Assembly: GCF_047338595.1 (NCBI RefSeq)
Contig: NZ_JBLFBO010000012.1
Location: forward strand, 20,862 to 84,861
Source: Nitrospira_D sp019636945
GTDB taxonomy: Bacteria; Nitrospirota; Nitrospiria; Nitrospirales; Nitrospiraceae
DNA length: 64,000 nt
Direction: 5' to 3'
The position numbers and the translations under genes were made by a program. The stretch's first letter is position 1. Each line of letters opens with the position of its first letter. This document shows positions 34,493-43,987 of the stretch, in pieces. The notes under the pieces are model-generated. The model searched no databases and was not told where the DNA came from. It saw nothing but the letters and a program-made list of their open reading frames with translations.

Positions 34493-34521
34493 TTGACAAA
34501 AAAACATGCTAGCTATATGTA
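34493..34521 (+). promoter_or_regulatory. Promoter and palindrome upstream of nrdJ
   Basis: A perfect TTGACA (34493-34498) is followed 15 bp on by TATATG (34514-34519), or 17 bp on by TATGTA. Overlapping the spacer is an imperfect palindrome ACATGCTAGCTATATGT (34504-34520) with a GCTAGC core, placed where a repressor would block RNA polymerase. It faintly recalls NrdR boxes, but only one is seen where NrdR normally needs two. Confidence 0.45.
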
Positions 34522-34534
34522 GGTGTCGCGTGCG

Positions 34535-34618
34535 ATGAGTGAGTACCCCATACCGGTTATGAAGGCTTCGAACCAACCCATGGACCCTAATCCTTTTCCC
34601 CCTGGAGGACTACTGTGA
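34535..34618 (+). CDS. 27-residue upstream ORF coupled to nrdJ
   Basis: ATG 34535 begins a 28-codon frame (MSEYPIPVMKASNQPMDPNP and seven more residues) whose TGA overlaps the nrdJ GTG as GTGA. AGGTG lies nine nt before its ATG and the frame is entirely inside the predicted nrdJ leader. The peptide is proline-rich. It could be a leader that couples ribosome loading to nrdJ. Only position, overlap and ribosome site support it. Confidence 0.4.
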   Translation: MSEYPIPVMKASNQPMDPNPFPPGGLL

Positions 34619-37600
34619 GAATTGATCGCAAATTTACCCGCCGCGGCGTGAGTCCATATGAGGGATTGGCGTTCGTCAAACGGTCGTCCGAGATTCGAAA
34701 CCCCGACGGCTCAACTGTCTTCAAGCTTGAGCATATCGATATCCCTGAGCCCTGGTCTCAGCTAGCCATCGACATTTTGGCGCAAAAGTACTTCCGGAAA
34801 GCCGGCGTTCCGCAGTGCGATCAGAGTGGCCAGCCGCTGGCTGATGCCGACGGCCAGCCGGTGTTGGGCGGCGAGCGGGATGCTAGGCAGGTCTTTGAGC
34901 GCATGGCCGGGTGCTGGACCCATTGGGGCAGGGCCTATGGATATTTCAAGACACCGGAAGACGCAGAGTCCTTTCATGATGAGATGTGCTACATGCTGGC
35001 GCACCAAATGGCTGCACCGAACTCCCCCCAGTGGTTCAATACCGGCCTGCACTATGCCTACGGATTATCGGGACCGGCTCAGGGGCACTATTACGTCGAT
35101 CCGAAGACGCAGGAGGTGGTGAAGGCGACGAATGCGTTCGAACATCCGCAGCCGCATGCCTGTTTCATTCAATCGATCGAGGATGATCTGGTGAATGAAA
35201 ACGGCATCATGGATCTGTGGGTTCGAGAGGCGCGATTGTTCAAGTATGGTTCCGGAACCGGGACGAACTTCTCGAGACTGCGCGGTGATGGCGAAGGTCT
35301 GTCCGGCGGAGGGCGATCTTCCGGGCTTATGTCTTTCCTGAAAATCGGTGATCGAGCGGCAGGAGCCATCAAATCCGGTGGGACGACGCGTCGAGCGGCC
35401 AAAATGGTCTGTTTGGATTTAGACCATCCTGACATCGAAGAATTCATCGATTGGAAAGTCATCGAGGAACAAAAAGTGGCGGCGATGGTGACGGGGTCGA
35501 AGATCTGCGCGCAGCGCCTCAATGCCGTCTTGAAGGCCTGTCATACCGTCGACGGGAATGGTGCGCTCCGGCTGGACCTCGATCGGAAGACGAATTCCGC
35601 TTTGCGCGAGGCGTTGGCGTCAGCCCGCCGAGAGATGGTGCCGGAGGCCTATATCCAACGGATGTTCTCCTATGCGCAGCAGGGGTTCACGCATTTTGTC
35701 TTTCACGAATACGATACCAATTGGGACGGGAAGGCCTATCAAACAGTCTCCGGCCAGAATTCGAACAACAGCGTCAGGATTCCCAACGAGTTTTTTGCCG
35801 CGCTCGAAGCCGATGCGGACTGGGAACTGAAACGGCGCACCAACGGCAAAGTCTGCAAGACCATCAAGGCCAGAGAGTTGTGGGATCGAATTGCGTGGGC
35901 GGCCTGGACCTGTGCTGATCCGGGGACGCAGTACGATACCACTATCAATGAATGGCACACCTGTCCTGAGGATGGCCGAATCAACGCCTCCAATCCCTGT
36001 TCCGAATACATGTTCTTGGATGACACGGCCTGTAACCTCGCGTCGCTCAATCTGACGAAGTTCTACGGCGCCGATGGGCAGTTCGAACTCGAAGAGTTCC
36101 GGCATGCCGTTCGGCTGTGGACGATCGCGCTGGAGATCAGCGTCTTGATGGCGTCTTTCCCGAGCCAGTCGATCGCCGAGAAAAGCTATCAGTTCCGGAC
36201 GCTGGGGTTGGGGTATGCGAATCTGGGGACGGTGCTCATGCGCCAAGGTATCCCCTACGACTCGCCCAAGGCGTTAGCCATCTGCGGTGCCATCACGTCA
36301 ATCATGACGGGGGAAGCGTACAGTGCATCGGCGGAAATGGCGGCGGAACTGTCGCCTTTCCCCGGCTACGCAAAAAATCGGGAACACATGTTGCGCGTCA
36401 TTCGTAACCATCGACGGGCGGCCTATCAGGCGTCTCCCGAGGAATATGAACGGTTGACCATTGCTCCCGCAGGAGTCCGTCCTGAACATTGCCCCCCAGA
36501 ATTGCTCCTGGCTGCCCGGAGGGCTTGGGACCATGCGCTTGAACTCGGGACTGCGTATGGGTATCGCAATGCTCAGGTGACGGTGATCGCTCCGACCGGG
36601 ACGATCGGGTTGGTCATGGATTGTGATACCACCGGGATTGAACCGGATTTTGCATTGGTGAAATTCAAAAAGTTAGCCGGTGGCGGGTACTTCAAGATCA
36701 TCAACCAAAGTATTCCACTCGCCTTGGCCAATCTCGGGTATACGGATCAACAGGTACGGGACATCGTCCATTATTGTGTTGGGGCCCAGACCCTCAAAGG
36801 CGCCCCCTTCATCAACCACGACACGCTTCGGCTGAAAGGTTTCGACGACACGGCGCTCGATCGTCTGGAGCGCAGCTTGTCGCAAGCGTTCGAGATTCAA
36901 TTCGCGTTCAATAAATATACGTTTGGGGAGGCCTTCTGCATCGAGCAACTTGGTCTGACCGAGGTGCAGCTGAACGAGAAGAACTTCAATATGTTGAAGG
37001 CTCTCGGTTTTACGCAGGAAGAAGTCGCTGCCGCGAACGATTTCTGTTGCGGGACGATGACGGTCGAAGGCGCACCGCACGTGAAGGCCGAGCATCTGGC
37101 GGTCTTCGACTGCGCGAATCGATGTGGTCGTATAGGGCAACGTTCCATCGCCGTTGACGCCCACATTCGCATGATGGCCGCGGCACAGCCCTTCATCAGC
37201 GGTGCGATCAGCAAGACCATCAATATGCCGTCCGAGGCCACGGTCGAAGACGTCAAGGCATCGTATTTCCTTGCCTGGAAGAGCATGGTGAAGGCGGTAG
37301 CGCTTTATCGCGACGGGTCCAAGCTCAGTCAGCCATTGAGCGCGTCGTCTGATAGCGGGAAGGCGTTGGAGGCTGTGCCTGGTGTCTTGGAAATGGCTGA
37401 AAAAGTGACTGAGCGCGTGCTCGTCCGATATCTGGCCAAGCGGCGTCCACTCCCGAGTCGGCGGAATGGGTACACGCAAAAAGCCATTGTCGGGGGGCAC
37501 AAACTTTATCTCCGAACCGGCGAATACGAGGATGGGACGGTCGGGGAAATATTTTTGGACATGCATAAGGAGGGAGCGGCGTTTAGGAGTCTGATGAACT

Positions 37601-38157
37601 GCTTCGCCATTGCCATTTCCCTTGGGCTTCAGCATGGTGTGCCGCTCGAAGAGTTCGTGGAGGCTTTCGTTTTCACCAGGTTTGAACCCAACGGGCCGGT
37701 GAAACTGAACGATCGGATCAAGATGTCGACGTCGATTATCGATTACATCTTCCGTGAATTGGCCGTCACGTATCTTGATCGATATGACCTTGCCCAGGTC
37801 AAAGAAGACGATCTGCGCATGGATTCAATGAAGAAAGACGACATGGATCCTGAATGCTTCGACGAGGAAGCCGATCTGAATGCATTGGCCAAGTCTTCCG
37901 TTGTCACAGAGCATCTTCCGATCCGTCGGAACGGCGGAAAGGGGAATGGCCATAGCCACGGAAACGGACACAGCGTTGCCCGGCAAGTGGAAATCATGCG
38001 GGAAACGCTGACGTTGACGGAAGTTCAAAACGCCAAGGATGCCAAGGTGAAAGGATATGAAGGGGATCCTTGTCCTGAATGCAAACAGTTCACGATGGTT
38101 CGGAACGGCACGTGTCTCAAATGTGTGAGTTGCGGTTCGACGAGCGGATGTTCGTAA
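34615..38157 (+). CDS. nrdJ: Vitamin B12-dependent (class II) ribonucleotide reductase
   Basis: The 1180-residue enzyme makes deoxyribonucleotides with adenosylcobalamin as radical source and needs no oxygen. The catalytic core shows C183 in HACFIQS, N460, C462 and E464 in NPCSE (thiyl radical site) and C473 in CNLASLN, plus NSPQWFNTGLHYAYG and GSGTGTNFSRLRG. The C-terminal end holds GDPCPECKQF and CLKCVSCGSTSGCS, redox cysteines that re-reduce the active site. Start GTG 34615 has GGAGG eight nt upstream and overlaps the TGA of a short leader ORF. No B12 riboswitch was recognised upstream. No class I nrdAB was seen in the window. Confidence 0.97.
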   Translation: MRIDRKFTRRGVSPYEGLAFVKRSSEIRNPDGSTVFKLEHIDIPEPWSQLAIDILAQKYFRKAGVPQCDQSGQPLADADGQPVLGGERDARQVFERMAGCWTHWGRAYGYFKTPEDAESFHDEMCYMLAHQMAAPNSPQWFNTGLHYAYGLSGPAQGHYYVDPKTQEVVKATNAFEHPQPHACFIQSIEDDLVNENGIMDLWVREARLFKYGSGTGTNFSRLRGDGEGLSGGGRSSGLMSFLKIGDRAAGAIKSGGTTRRAAKMVCLDLDHPDIEEFIDWKVIEEQKVAAMVTGSKICAQRLNAVLKACHTVDGNGALRLDLDRKTNSALREALASARREMVPEAYIQRMFSYAQQGFTHFVFHEYDTNWDGKAYQTVSGQNSNNSVRIPNEFFAALEADADWELKRRTNGKVCKTIKARELWDRIAWAAWTCADPGTQYDTTINEWHTCPEDGRINASNPCSEYMFLDDTACNLASLNLTKFYGADGQFELEEFRHAVRLWTIALEISVLMASFPSQSIAEKSYQFRTLGLGYANLGTVLMRQGIPYDSPKALAICGAITSIMTGEAYSASAEMAAELSPFPGYAKNREHMLRVIRNHRRAAYQASPEEYERLTIAPAGVRPEHCPPELLLAARRAWDHALELGTAYGYRNAQVTVIAPTGTIGLVMDCDTTGIEPDFALVKFKKLAGGGYFKIINQSIPLALANLGYTDQQVRDIVHYCVGAQTLKGAPFINHDTLRLKGFDDTALDRLERSLSQAFEIQFAFNKYTFGEAFCIEQLGLTEVQLNEKNFNMLKALGFTQEEVAAANDFCCGTMTVEGAPHVKAEHLAVFDCANRCGRIGQRSIAVDAHIRMMAAAQPFISGAISKTINMPSEATVEDVKASYFLAWKSMVKAVALYRDGSKLSQPLSASSDSGKALEAVPGVLEMAEKVTERVLVRYLAKRRPLPSRRNGYTQKAIVGGHKLYLRTGEYEDGTVGEIFLDMHKEGAAFRSLMNCFAIAISLGLQHGVPLEEFVEAFVFTRFEPNGPVKLNDRIKMSTSIIDYIFRELAVTYLDRYDLAQVKEDDLRMDSMKKDDMDPECFDEEADLNALAKSSVVTEHLPIRRNGGKGNGHSHGNGHSVARQVEIMRETLTLTEVQNAKDAKVKGYEGDPCPECKQFTMVRNGTCLKCVSCGSTSGCS

Positions 38158-38404
38158 GGGGTGTGCCACGATGCAAAGTAAGCGGCCTTCATCCTGTGTC
38201 GGGCATCGAAAACGACGTGTTCTACGGACTCGTGTTGGAAGCAAAAGACGCGTGATCAGGCTAACCAGGGTTGGAAAGTCCTGTCACACCCTGTCGCCGT
38301 GGCGAACTCAGGTGAATCATCACGGGGCCTGGACTCCATTACAGGCGACTCGTTCAACAAGACGAAGAAGGCTGTGATAGCAGCTAGTTACGGGGAGTAC
38401 CGAT

Positions 38405-38815
38405 ATGCCGACTACAACGCAGCTCGTCATCAGCGGACAGAGTAAACCTGGCACACTTGCCGGAGTGACGGCAGTGCTTGGTGCAGCGGGAGTGAATATC
38501 AAGGCATTTTCTGCTCCGGAGGTCATGGGCACAGGCAAGTTGCGGTTGCTCGTGGCTGACCTCGATGGGGCACGTGCTGCCTTACGGGCGGCAAAGATCA
38601 AATTCCGCGAGGAAACGGCTTTGGTCTTGAGCCTTGAGAACAAGCCTGGAGCCTTGAGAAAGGTGGCGGACACGCTTACGAGGAGCCGGATCAATATTAA
38701 GTGCGGCTACTGTACGCCCTCAAGGGAGGGGAAGCGGGCCATCGTGGTCCTGACCGTTTCCAAAACTGAAAAAGCCCTCACGATTCTCCGCAACCAATCG
38801 CTCGACGAGTTTTAG
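38405..38815 (+). CDS. Tandem ACT-domain protein
   Basis: The 136-residue protein consists of two ACT domains (TQLVISGQSKPGTLAGVTAV and ETALVLSLENKPGALRKVAD), the ligand-binding module that senses amino acids; the PGxL turns that contact ligand are present in both. No enzyme domain is fused. Stand-alone ACT pairs often act as regulators, here of unknown target. It lies 3 bp before rlpA and is probably co-transcribed with it. Confidence 0.85.
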   Translation: MPTTTQLVISGQSKPGTLAGVTAVLGAAGVNIKAFSAPEVMGTGKLRLLVADLDGARAALRAAKIKFREETALVLSLENKPGALRKVADTLTRSRINIKCGYCTPSREGKRAIVVLTVSKTEKALTILRNQSLDEF

Positions 38816-38818
38816 CCC

Positions 38819-39496
38819 ATGCGGCTAAGGCCGCTCACGGACCCTGCGTCGTTCCTAATCATTGCCTTTGGGCTCGGTGCGGTCCTGTCTCAAGGTTGTG
38901 CGGCACCCCTTCGTCATGTCGATCGCTTGCCCAATTATCCGGTTGGGTTTGTCGAGCGAGGGATGGCCTCGTGGTATGGCCCAGGTTTTCACGGGAAGAA
39001 GACCGCCAATGGGGAGCGGTACGACATGTATGGGTTGACGGCTGCTCATCGGACGTTGCCCTTGGGATCTGTCGCAGTGGTTCATTCATTACCTTCGGGG
39101 CGGCATGTCACGGTCAGAATCAATGATCGAGGACCCTTTGCCAAGGGGAGAATCTTGGACCTTTCGTTGGCCGGTGCTCAAGCTCTTGGGATGACCGGCA
39201 ACGGAACCGATCAGGTTGAGCTTCGAGTCGTGCGCTATGATCCTCGGCCAGAAGGTATGGGAGTCCTCAGGGTTCAAGCCGGCTCCTTTGCAGATCTCCA
39301 CAATGCACAGGCTCTATTTACACGGATCCAGCGCGACTTTACCGATGGGCGGATTGTCCGCACAGAGCTTCCTGAGGGGCGTCGGTACCGAGTCCAGATC
39401 GGCCGGTTCTTGGTCGAGTCCGAAGCTCACAAGGCCTCAACGAGTCTTGATCGAATGTTTCATCTCCAATCCTTCGTGATACGAGATGATGGGTAG
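38819..39496 (+). CDS. rlpA: RlpA septal lytic transglycosylase with SPOR domain
   Basis: The 225-residue lipoprotein (signal ending LSQGC, C27) has the RlpA double-psi beta-barrel, GMASWYGPGFHGKKTANGE, AHRTLPLGS, VRINDRGPF with the catalytic-site Asp, and GRILDLSLAGAQALGM. Residues ~145-225 form a SPOR domain (LRVQAGSFADLHNAQALF, YRVQIGRF), which binds naked glycan at the division septum. The protein thus likely trims peptidoglycan during cell separation in the outer-membrane leaflet facing the periplasm. It follows the ACT protein by 3 bp. Confidence 0.92.
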   Translation: MRLRPLTDPASFLIIAFGLGAVLSQGCAAPLRHVDRLPNYPVGFVERGMASWYGPGFHGKKTANGERYDMYGLTAAHRTLPLGSVAVVHSLPSGRHVTVRINDRGPFAKGRILDLSLAGAQALGMTGNGTDQVELRVVRYDPRPEGMGVLRVQAGSFADLHNAQALFTRIQRDFTDGRIVRTELPEGRRYRVQIGRFLVESEAHKASTSLDRMFHLQSFVIRDDG

Positions 39497-39770
39497 ATGT
39501 TGAACGACAACAGTGGAAGATGGCGAGATCAGGCCGTCGTTAACCGATGGTCTGTTTAGAACTAATTGATTTTTCAGTATGAATTCCTGAATTGCTTGCC
39601 TGCTTGTGATCCCTGTGATAGATGTATCGGCTGTGAACCCTATTCTAACTGGTCCCATTATCCTAATCGCACGATCTTCTGATGGGTGGACTAAGAGGTA
39701 TCCTCTTGGAGACACTCGGCTTCTCATCAGGCCAGCCGCACTGGTCCAACGTCCCTAAATAGATGATTAC

Positions 39771-41039
39771 ATGGACATCCTCATCCTTCTAGGGTTGATT
39801 GGGTTATCCGCTATTATTTCCACTGCCGAGATCGGCTTCTTTTCGGTCAACGAGACCAAGCTGAGAGCGTTGGCTCAGACTGGCAGCAAACGAGCGGAGA
39901 AAGCTCTTCAGCTCCGAAGTGACCCTCAGAGACTCTTTTCGGCCATTCTTGTGGGAGATCGTTTGGTAAGCACGGCGATTCCGATGTTTGCCACGTTTAT
40001 CACGCTGAATGCGTATGGTGAGAAGACCATTTTGGAGGAAGCCATCGCCGTCATGGTCGGGATCCTGACCTTCGTTCTGTTGGTCTGCGTGGATGTGGTT
40101 CCGAAGACGTTGGCCGCGAAGTTTTCTGTGCCTGTGACCCTGAATCTGGCCTACCCGATCTATGGGGTTCAGGTGATGCTGCGGCCGCTCCTGTTCTTGA
40201 TGGTACCGCTGATCTACAGTTTGACAGGCGGAAAAGGACTCACCCATCCCCTGGTGACGGAGGAAGAACTCAAGATCATGCTCGACCAGGGTGGGAAAGC
40301 GGGCGAGATCGAATCTGAAGAAGTCAAGATGATCAAGAACGTGTTCCAGCTGAAGGATATTACAGCCGAAGACGCGATGACCCCGCGCATCTATGTGTTT
40401 GCTTTGGACGGAAATCTTTGTCTCAAGGAGGCACAGGAGCAGCTCTACAACTCGAAATACTCCCGTATTCCTCTCTATGACGATACGCTCGATAACATCA
40501 CGGGTATCCTCTATAAGACCAAGGCGCTGACGGAACTGGCCAAAGGGCGAACGGATTTACGGTTGCGGGATATTGCGCATCCCCCACTGTTTGTTCCAGC
40601 CGGGAAGACAGCGGACGATTTGATGAAACAGTTTCAGCAAGAAAAACGACATATGGGTGTTGTCGTAAACGAGTTCGGCGGTGTCATGGGGCTTGTGACC
40701 CTCGAGGATCTCCTTGAGGAGGTAGTCGGCGAGATCGTCGACGAAACGGACATCACGGAAGAACTCATTAAGCGTATCGGAAAGAGCCAGATCTTAGTTC
40801 ATGGGCGGACTGAAGTGCGAAAAGTGAATGACTTTCTCAAGGTCGAGCTGGGTGGGGATGAGGCCCTGACGATCGGAGGATTGATCCAAGAAAATCTCGG
40901 TCGAATCCCCAAGGCGGGCGAAGAACTCCGCATCGAGAACTGCCGGTTGGTCGTCCACGAAGCCGATCCTCGTTCGATACGGAGCGTCACTATTTTCAAG
41001 GATGAGAAGGTGGCGGTGCCGGTCGAAGCTTCTGTGTAA
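39771..41039 (+). CDS. CNNM/CorC (HlyC) family membrane protein with CBS pair
   Basis: The 422-residue protein has an N-terminal DUF21/CNNM membrane domain with three to four helices (STAEIGFFSVNETKLRAL, DVVPKTLAAKF), a CBS pair (about 195-320, starting MTPRIYVFALD and including VVNEFGGVMGLVTLEDLLEEVVGEI), and a C-terminal CorC_HlyC domain (ILVHGRTEVRKVNDFL). Members of this family export Mg2+ or other divalent ions and are often mislabelled hemolysins. It converges on ligA with a 2-bp gap. Confidence 0.92.
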   Translation: MDILILLGLIGLSAIISTAEIGFFSVNETKLRALAQTGSKRAEKALQLRSDPQRLFSAILVGDRLVSTAIPMFATFITLNAYGEKTILEEAIAVMVGILTFVLLVCVDVVPKTLAAKFSVPVTLNLAYPIYGVQVMLRPLLFLMVPLIYSLTGGKGLTHPLVTEEELKIMLDQGGKAGEIESEEVKMIKNVFQLKDITAEDAMTPRIYVFALDGNLCLKEAQEQLYNSKYSRIPLYDDTLDNITGILYKTKALTELAKGRTDLRLRDIAHPPLFVPAGKTADDLMKQFQQEKRHMGVVVNEFGGVMGLVTLEDLLEEVVGEIVDETDITEELIKRIGKSQILVHGRTEVRKVNDFLKVELGGDEALTIGGLIQENLGRIPKAGEELRIENCRLVVHEADPRSIRSVTIFKDEKVAVPVEASV

Positions 41040-41041
41040 TC

Positions 41042-43105
41042 CTACAGCGTTTCGGACGAATTGATTAAATTCTTGAATCCCTCTTCGTCCAGGATCTGGA
41101 CGGCCAATTTGCGGGCCTGTTCAAGTTTGGAGCCCGCGTCGGAGCCAGCCACAACATAGGTTGTTTTCTTGCTGACGCTGGATGAGACCAGTGCACCCAG
41201 TCGTTCAACCAACGCCCTGGCCTCATCTCTTGAGAAACTCGACAGCCCTCCCGTGAAGACGAAGCTTTTCCCTGAAAAGGGGAGCGGGGTGTGGCTCTGC
41301 GGAAGACGTGGTTCTATGATAGAGACGCCCAATTCCTGCAGTTGAGCGATGACCCGACGGTTGGACTGTTCCTGAAAGTAGGATACCAGGCTTTCTGAAA
41401 TTTCAGGCCCGACCTCTCGGATGGTCTGAAACCGATTCCGGTCCGCTGCCATGACAGCCTCAAGCGAACCGAACTCACGGGCGAGCACCTTGGCGATATG
41501 CTGACCGATCTGGCGGATTCCCAACCCCAGCAAGAAGCGCTCAAGCGGCACAGTCTTACTATTGGCAATGGATTCAAGGAGAAGCGTCGACGATCGTTCG
41601 GCGAAGCCTTCAAGCGTCAGGAGTTGCTGCTGATTGAGCCGGTAGAGATCAGACAGGTCCTTCACGAGTCCGTGATCGACGAGTTGCGCGATGGTCTTCT
41701 TGCCGAGGCCATCGATGTTAAGGGCTGTTTTTGATGCGAAATGTTCAATGGCACCTTTGAGCTGTGCGGGGCAGGCGGCTTGCCCCGTGCAGTAGTAATA
41801 TGCCCCTTCTCTCGCCACAGCTGAACCGCATATCGGGCAGTGTTGCGGCATCAGAAAGGGTTCTGGTCTGACTTGACCGGAGATAGGGATTCGTTCGGCG
41901 ATTGCTGGGATGACGTCTCCAGCACGCTCAACCCGCACCGTATCACCGACCCGGATATCTTTTCGGGCCACCTCATCGGCGTTGTGCAGAGTTGCGCGAC
42001 TGATGGTCACCCCCCCTACCTCCACGGGTATCAAGAGGGCGAGAGGGGTCAATGTTCCAGTGCGTCCGACGGAGATGGCGATATCCTGGATCTCCGTGAT
42101 TTCTTTTCGCGGAGGAAACTTGAACGCAACGGCCCATCGAGGGCTTCTGGATTTCATGCCCAGCCGGTTCTGCCAGTCCACACGGTTGACCTTCACCACG
42201 ACCCCATCGATCTCGTAGGGGAGATGGTCGCGTTGCTCCTGAGTTTCCCGGTGAAAGGCCAAGACCTGGTCGATTGTTTCGCACCGTCGGCGTAGAGAGG
42301 GGACGGGGAGTCCCCACTCGGCTAACCGTTCCAGTTCGTCCCAATGTGTTGGAGGATGAGCGCCGGTCATTGCCATCACCTCATAACAGGTCACAACCAA
42401 GGGCCGAGAGGCCGTCATGTGCGAATCGAGCTGGCGGAGGGAACCGGCCGCGGCGTTCCGTGGGTTGGCAAAGGCGTCGTCTCCCTGTTCCGTCATGCGG
42501 CGGTTGAGCGCGTGGAAGTCGGAGAGGCGCATGTACACTTCGCCTCGCATGACGAGATGATCCGGGTAGCTGTCGGTCTGCAGCTGTAGCGGCAGGGCCC
42601 GAATTGTGCGGAGGTTAATCGTGACATCCTCGCCAGTCGTACCGTCACCACGAGTCGCCCCACGAACAAAGATGCCGTGGTCATAGACGAGTTCGACTGA
42701 GAGTCCGTCGAATTTCGGCTCGACGGTGTATTCGATCTGCTCGGTTTCAAGCTCTCGTTTCATCCGCTGGTCGAAGGACAAGACCTCCGCAGAATCCATC
42801 AAGGAGTCGAGACTCAACATGGGCCGTTCATGTGGGACCTTCCCAAGTTCATCCAAGGGAGCGGCCCCAACACGCTGGGTTGGAGAATCGGGAGTGATCA
42901 GGTCCGGATATTTCAGCTCGAGATCGAGCAGTTCGCGAAACAGGCGATCATATTCCCCATCGGAAATCTCGGGGCAGTCTTTCACATAGTACAGATAGTC
43001 GTGATGTCGGATTTGGTTCTTGAGTGCGGCCAGCCGATCTACATCAGCCTGACGATTCGGAGAACAGGGAGGTATGTCGTGAAAGAGAGAATCCTGTTGC
43101 ATCAT
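41042..43105 (-). CDS. ligA: NAD+-dependent DNA ligase
   Basis: The 687-residue enzyme seals nicks during replication and repair using NAD+. It has the Ia domain (HDYLYYVKDCPEISDGEYD), the adenylation site KFDG with K131, the OB-fold, a four-cysteine zinc finger (CPICGSAV...CTGQAACPAQL), helix-hairpin-helix repeats and a C-terminal BRCT domain (SFVFTGGLSSFSRDEAR). ATG 43105 (MMQQDSLFHD) is preferred; the frame is open to 43210 but that part is not family-like. Length is normal for LigA. Confidence 0.95.
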   Translation of the reverse strand: MMQQDSLFHDIPPCSPNRQADVDRLAALKNQIRHHDYLYYVKDCPEISDGEYDRLFRELLDLELKYPDLITPDSPTQRVGAAPLDELGKVPHERPMLSLDSLMDSAEVLSFDQRMKRELETEQIEYTVEPKFDGLSVELVYDHGIFVRGATRGDGTTGEDVTINLRTIRALPLQLQTDSYPDHLVMRGEVYMRLSDFHALNRRMTEQGDDAFANPRNAAAGSLRQLDSHMTASRPLVVTCYEVMAMTGAHPPTHWDELERLAEWGLPVPSLRRRCETIDQVLAFHRETQEQRDHLPYEIDGVVVKVNRVDWQNRLGMKSRSPRWAVAFKFPPRKEITEIQDIAISVGRTGTLTPLALLIPVEVGGVTISRATLHNADEVARKDIRVGDTVRVERAGDVIPAIAERIPISGQVRPEPFLMPQHCPICGSAVAREGAYYYCTGQAACPAQLKGAIEHFASKTALNIDGLGKKTIAQLVDHGLVKDLSDLYRLNQQQLLTLEGFAERSSTLLLESIANSKTVPLERFLLGLGIRQIGQHIAKVLAREFGSLEAVMAADRNRFQTIREVGPEISESLVSYFQEQSNRRVIAQLQELGVSIIEPRLPQSHTPLPFSGKSFVFTGGLSSFSRDEARALVERLGALVSSSVSKKTTYVVAGSDAGSKLEQARKLAVQILDEEGFKNLINSSETL

Positions 43106-43330
43106 TGTGCTCAGCGCTCCGAGGCCGTTGGGATCGAGGTGAGGATGTTCTGCTGGTCGTAACGCAACATGAGGACGGCCTATGCGGAAAGCCGGACCTG
43201 ACCGTAGCACAGGCCAGCGAAACGGTCAAAGTGGACTGGATTGCTCTCTTTGACTTTCGCACCAGTGCCCACTATTCTAAGCGTCTCTTCGTCCTCGGGG
43301 ATCGGTGACGGCCGGGTAAAAGGAGGGTGT

Positions 43331-43978
43331 ATGCGGAGGGATGAGCAGCCAATTTGTGCACAAATGGGGAAGACCGCTCTTTTCGGAATCCTATTATTCG
43401 GGGGGACGGTGATGAATGGGTGTGTAGTATTGGAAGAAAAGTTCAATGCTGAAAAGGCGAGGAGCCTTAACTTTCAGCGACTCCTGGCCCAGGAGGAAAA
43501 GCGTACGGCTGAATTGGACAGTGAAGTCAAACGGACAAAGGTGGAGCTGGCCGAGTTTGAGTCGAGAAACCGGGAATTGTCGACGCAGGTACAGATGGCG
43601 CGTGAACAGATGGCCCGTCTCCAGGAGGAGACTGAGGCGATCAGGGAAGCGACGGTGCTCGAACGAAAAGCGATCGAAGATATGCAGCGGAAAAGCCCTT
43701 CCGCTGCGGGAAAGCCGAAAAAAATTGAACCGTTCAAGGAACCGGCAAAAGTCGTCGCGACAGAATCAGCTGGAGGCGACGCCAAAAACTCTCTGTCTCA
43801 AGGTGCAACAAATGCCATGCCGAAGCTCGGCCAAGCCGTCCATGTCGTCAAACCTGGGGAGACGCTCTTCGGTATTAGCCGGCGGTATGGTCTCGATATG
43901 GAGAAGATAAAGAAGATGAACAAGTTGCCTGATGATATTATCGAAGTCGGGCAAAAACTCATGGTGGGAAGCGAGTAG
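43331..43978 (+). CDS. LysM-domain lipoprotein with coiled coil
   Basis: The 215-residue protein has a lipoprotein-type signal (GKTALFGILLFGGTVMNGC), a long coiled coil (about 45-120: RTAELDSEVKRTKVELAEFE and onward), a linker, and a C-terminal LysM domain (HVVKPGETLFGISRRYGLD, IEVGQKLMVG) that binds peptidoglycan. ATG 43331 is chosen since AAGGAGGGTG precedes it; an earlier frame start at 43241 lacks one. It is likely envelope-anchored. trpE begins 9 bp after its stop, so it seems to head the trp transcription unit, an odd partnership. Confidence 0.8.
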   Translation: MRRDEQPICAQMGKTALFGILLFGGTVMNGCVVLEEKFNAEKARSLNFQRLLAQEEKRTAELDSEVKRTKVELAEFESRNRELSTQVQMAREQMARLQEETEAIREATVLERKAIEDMQRKSPSAAGKPKKIEPFKEPAKVVATESAGGDAKNSLSQGATNAMPKLGQAVHVVKPGETLFGISRRYGLDMEKIKKMNKLPDDIIEVGQKLMVGSE

Positions 43979-43987
43979 GGAGACGAG

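Noticed and set aside
34337..34614. Cobalamin riboswitch upstream of nrdJ
   Set aside because: I looked for a B12-box-like core and found none; the leader instead holds a promoter, a palindrome and a short ORF.
36673..37635. 320-codon open frame antisense to nrdJ
   Set aside because: Lies wholly inside nrdJ and has no family features.
38171..38377. 68-codon arginine-rich frame after nrdJ with a good ribosome-site-like AAGGGGTG
   Set aside because: The translation is dominated by Arg and Ser with no fold or motif, typical of chance frames in GC-rich DNA; kept out for lack of other support.
39437..39727. 96-codon frame antisense to the rlpA end and the following spacer
   Set aside because: Overlaps a well-supported gene and shows no family features.
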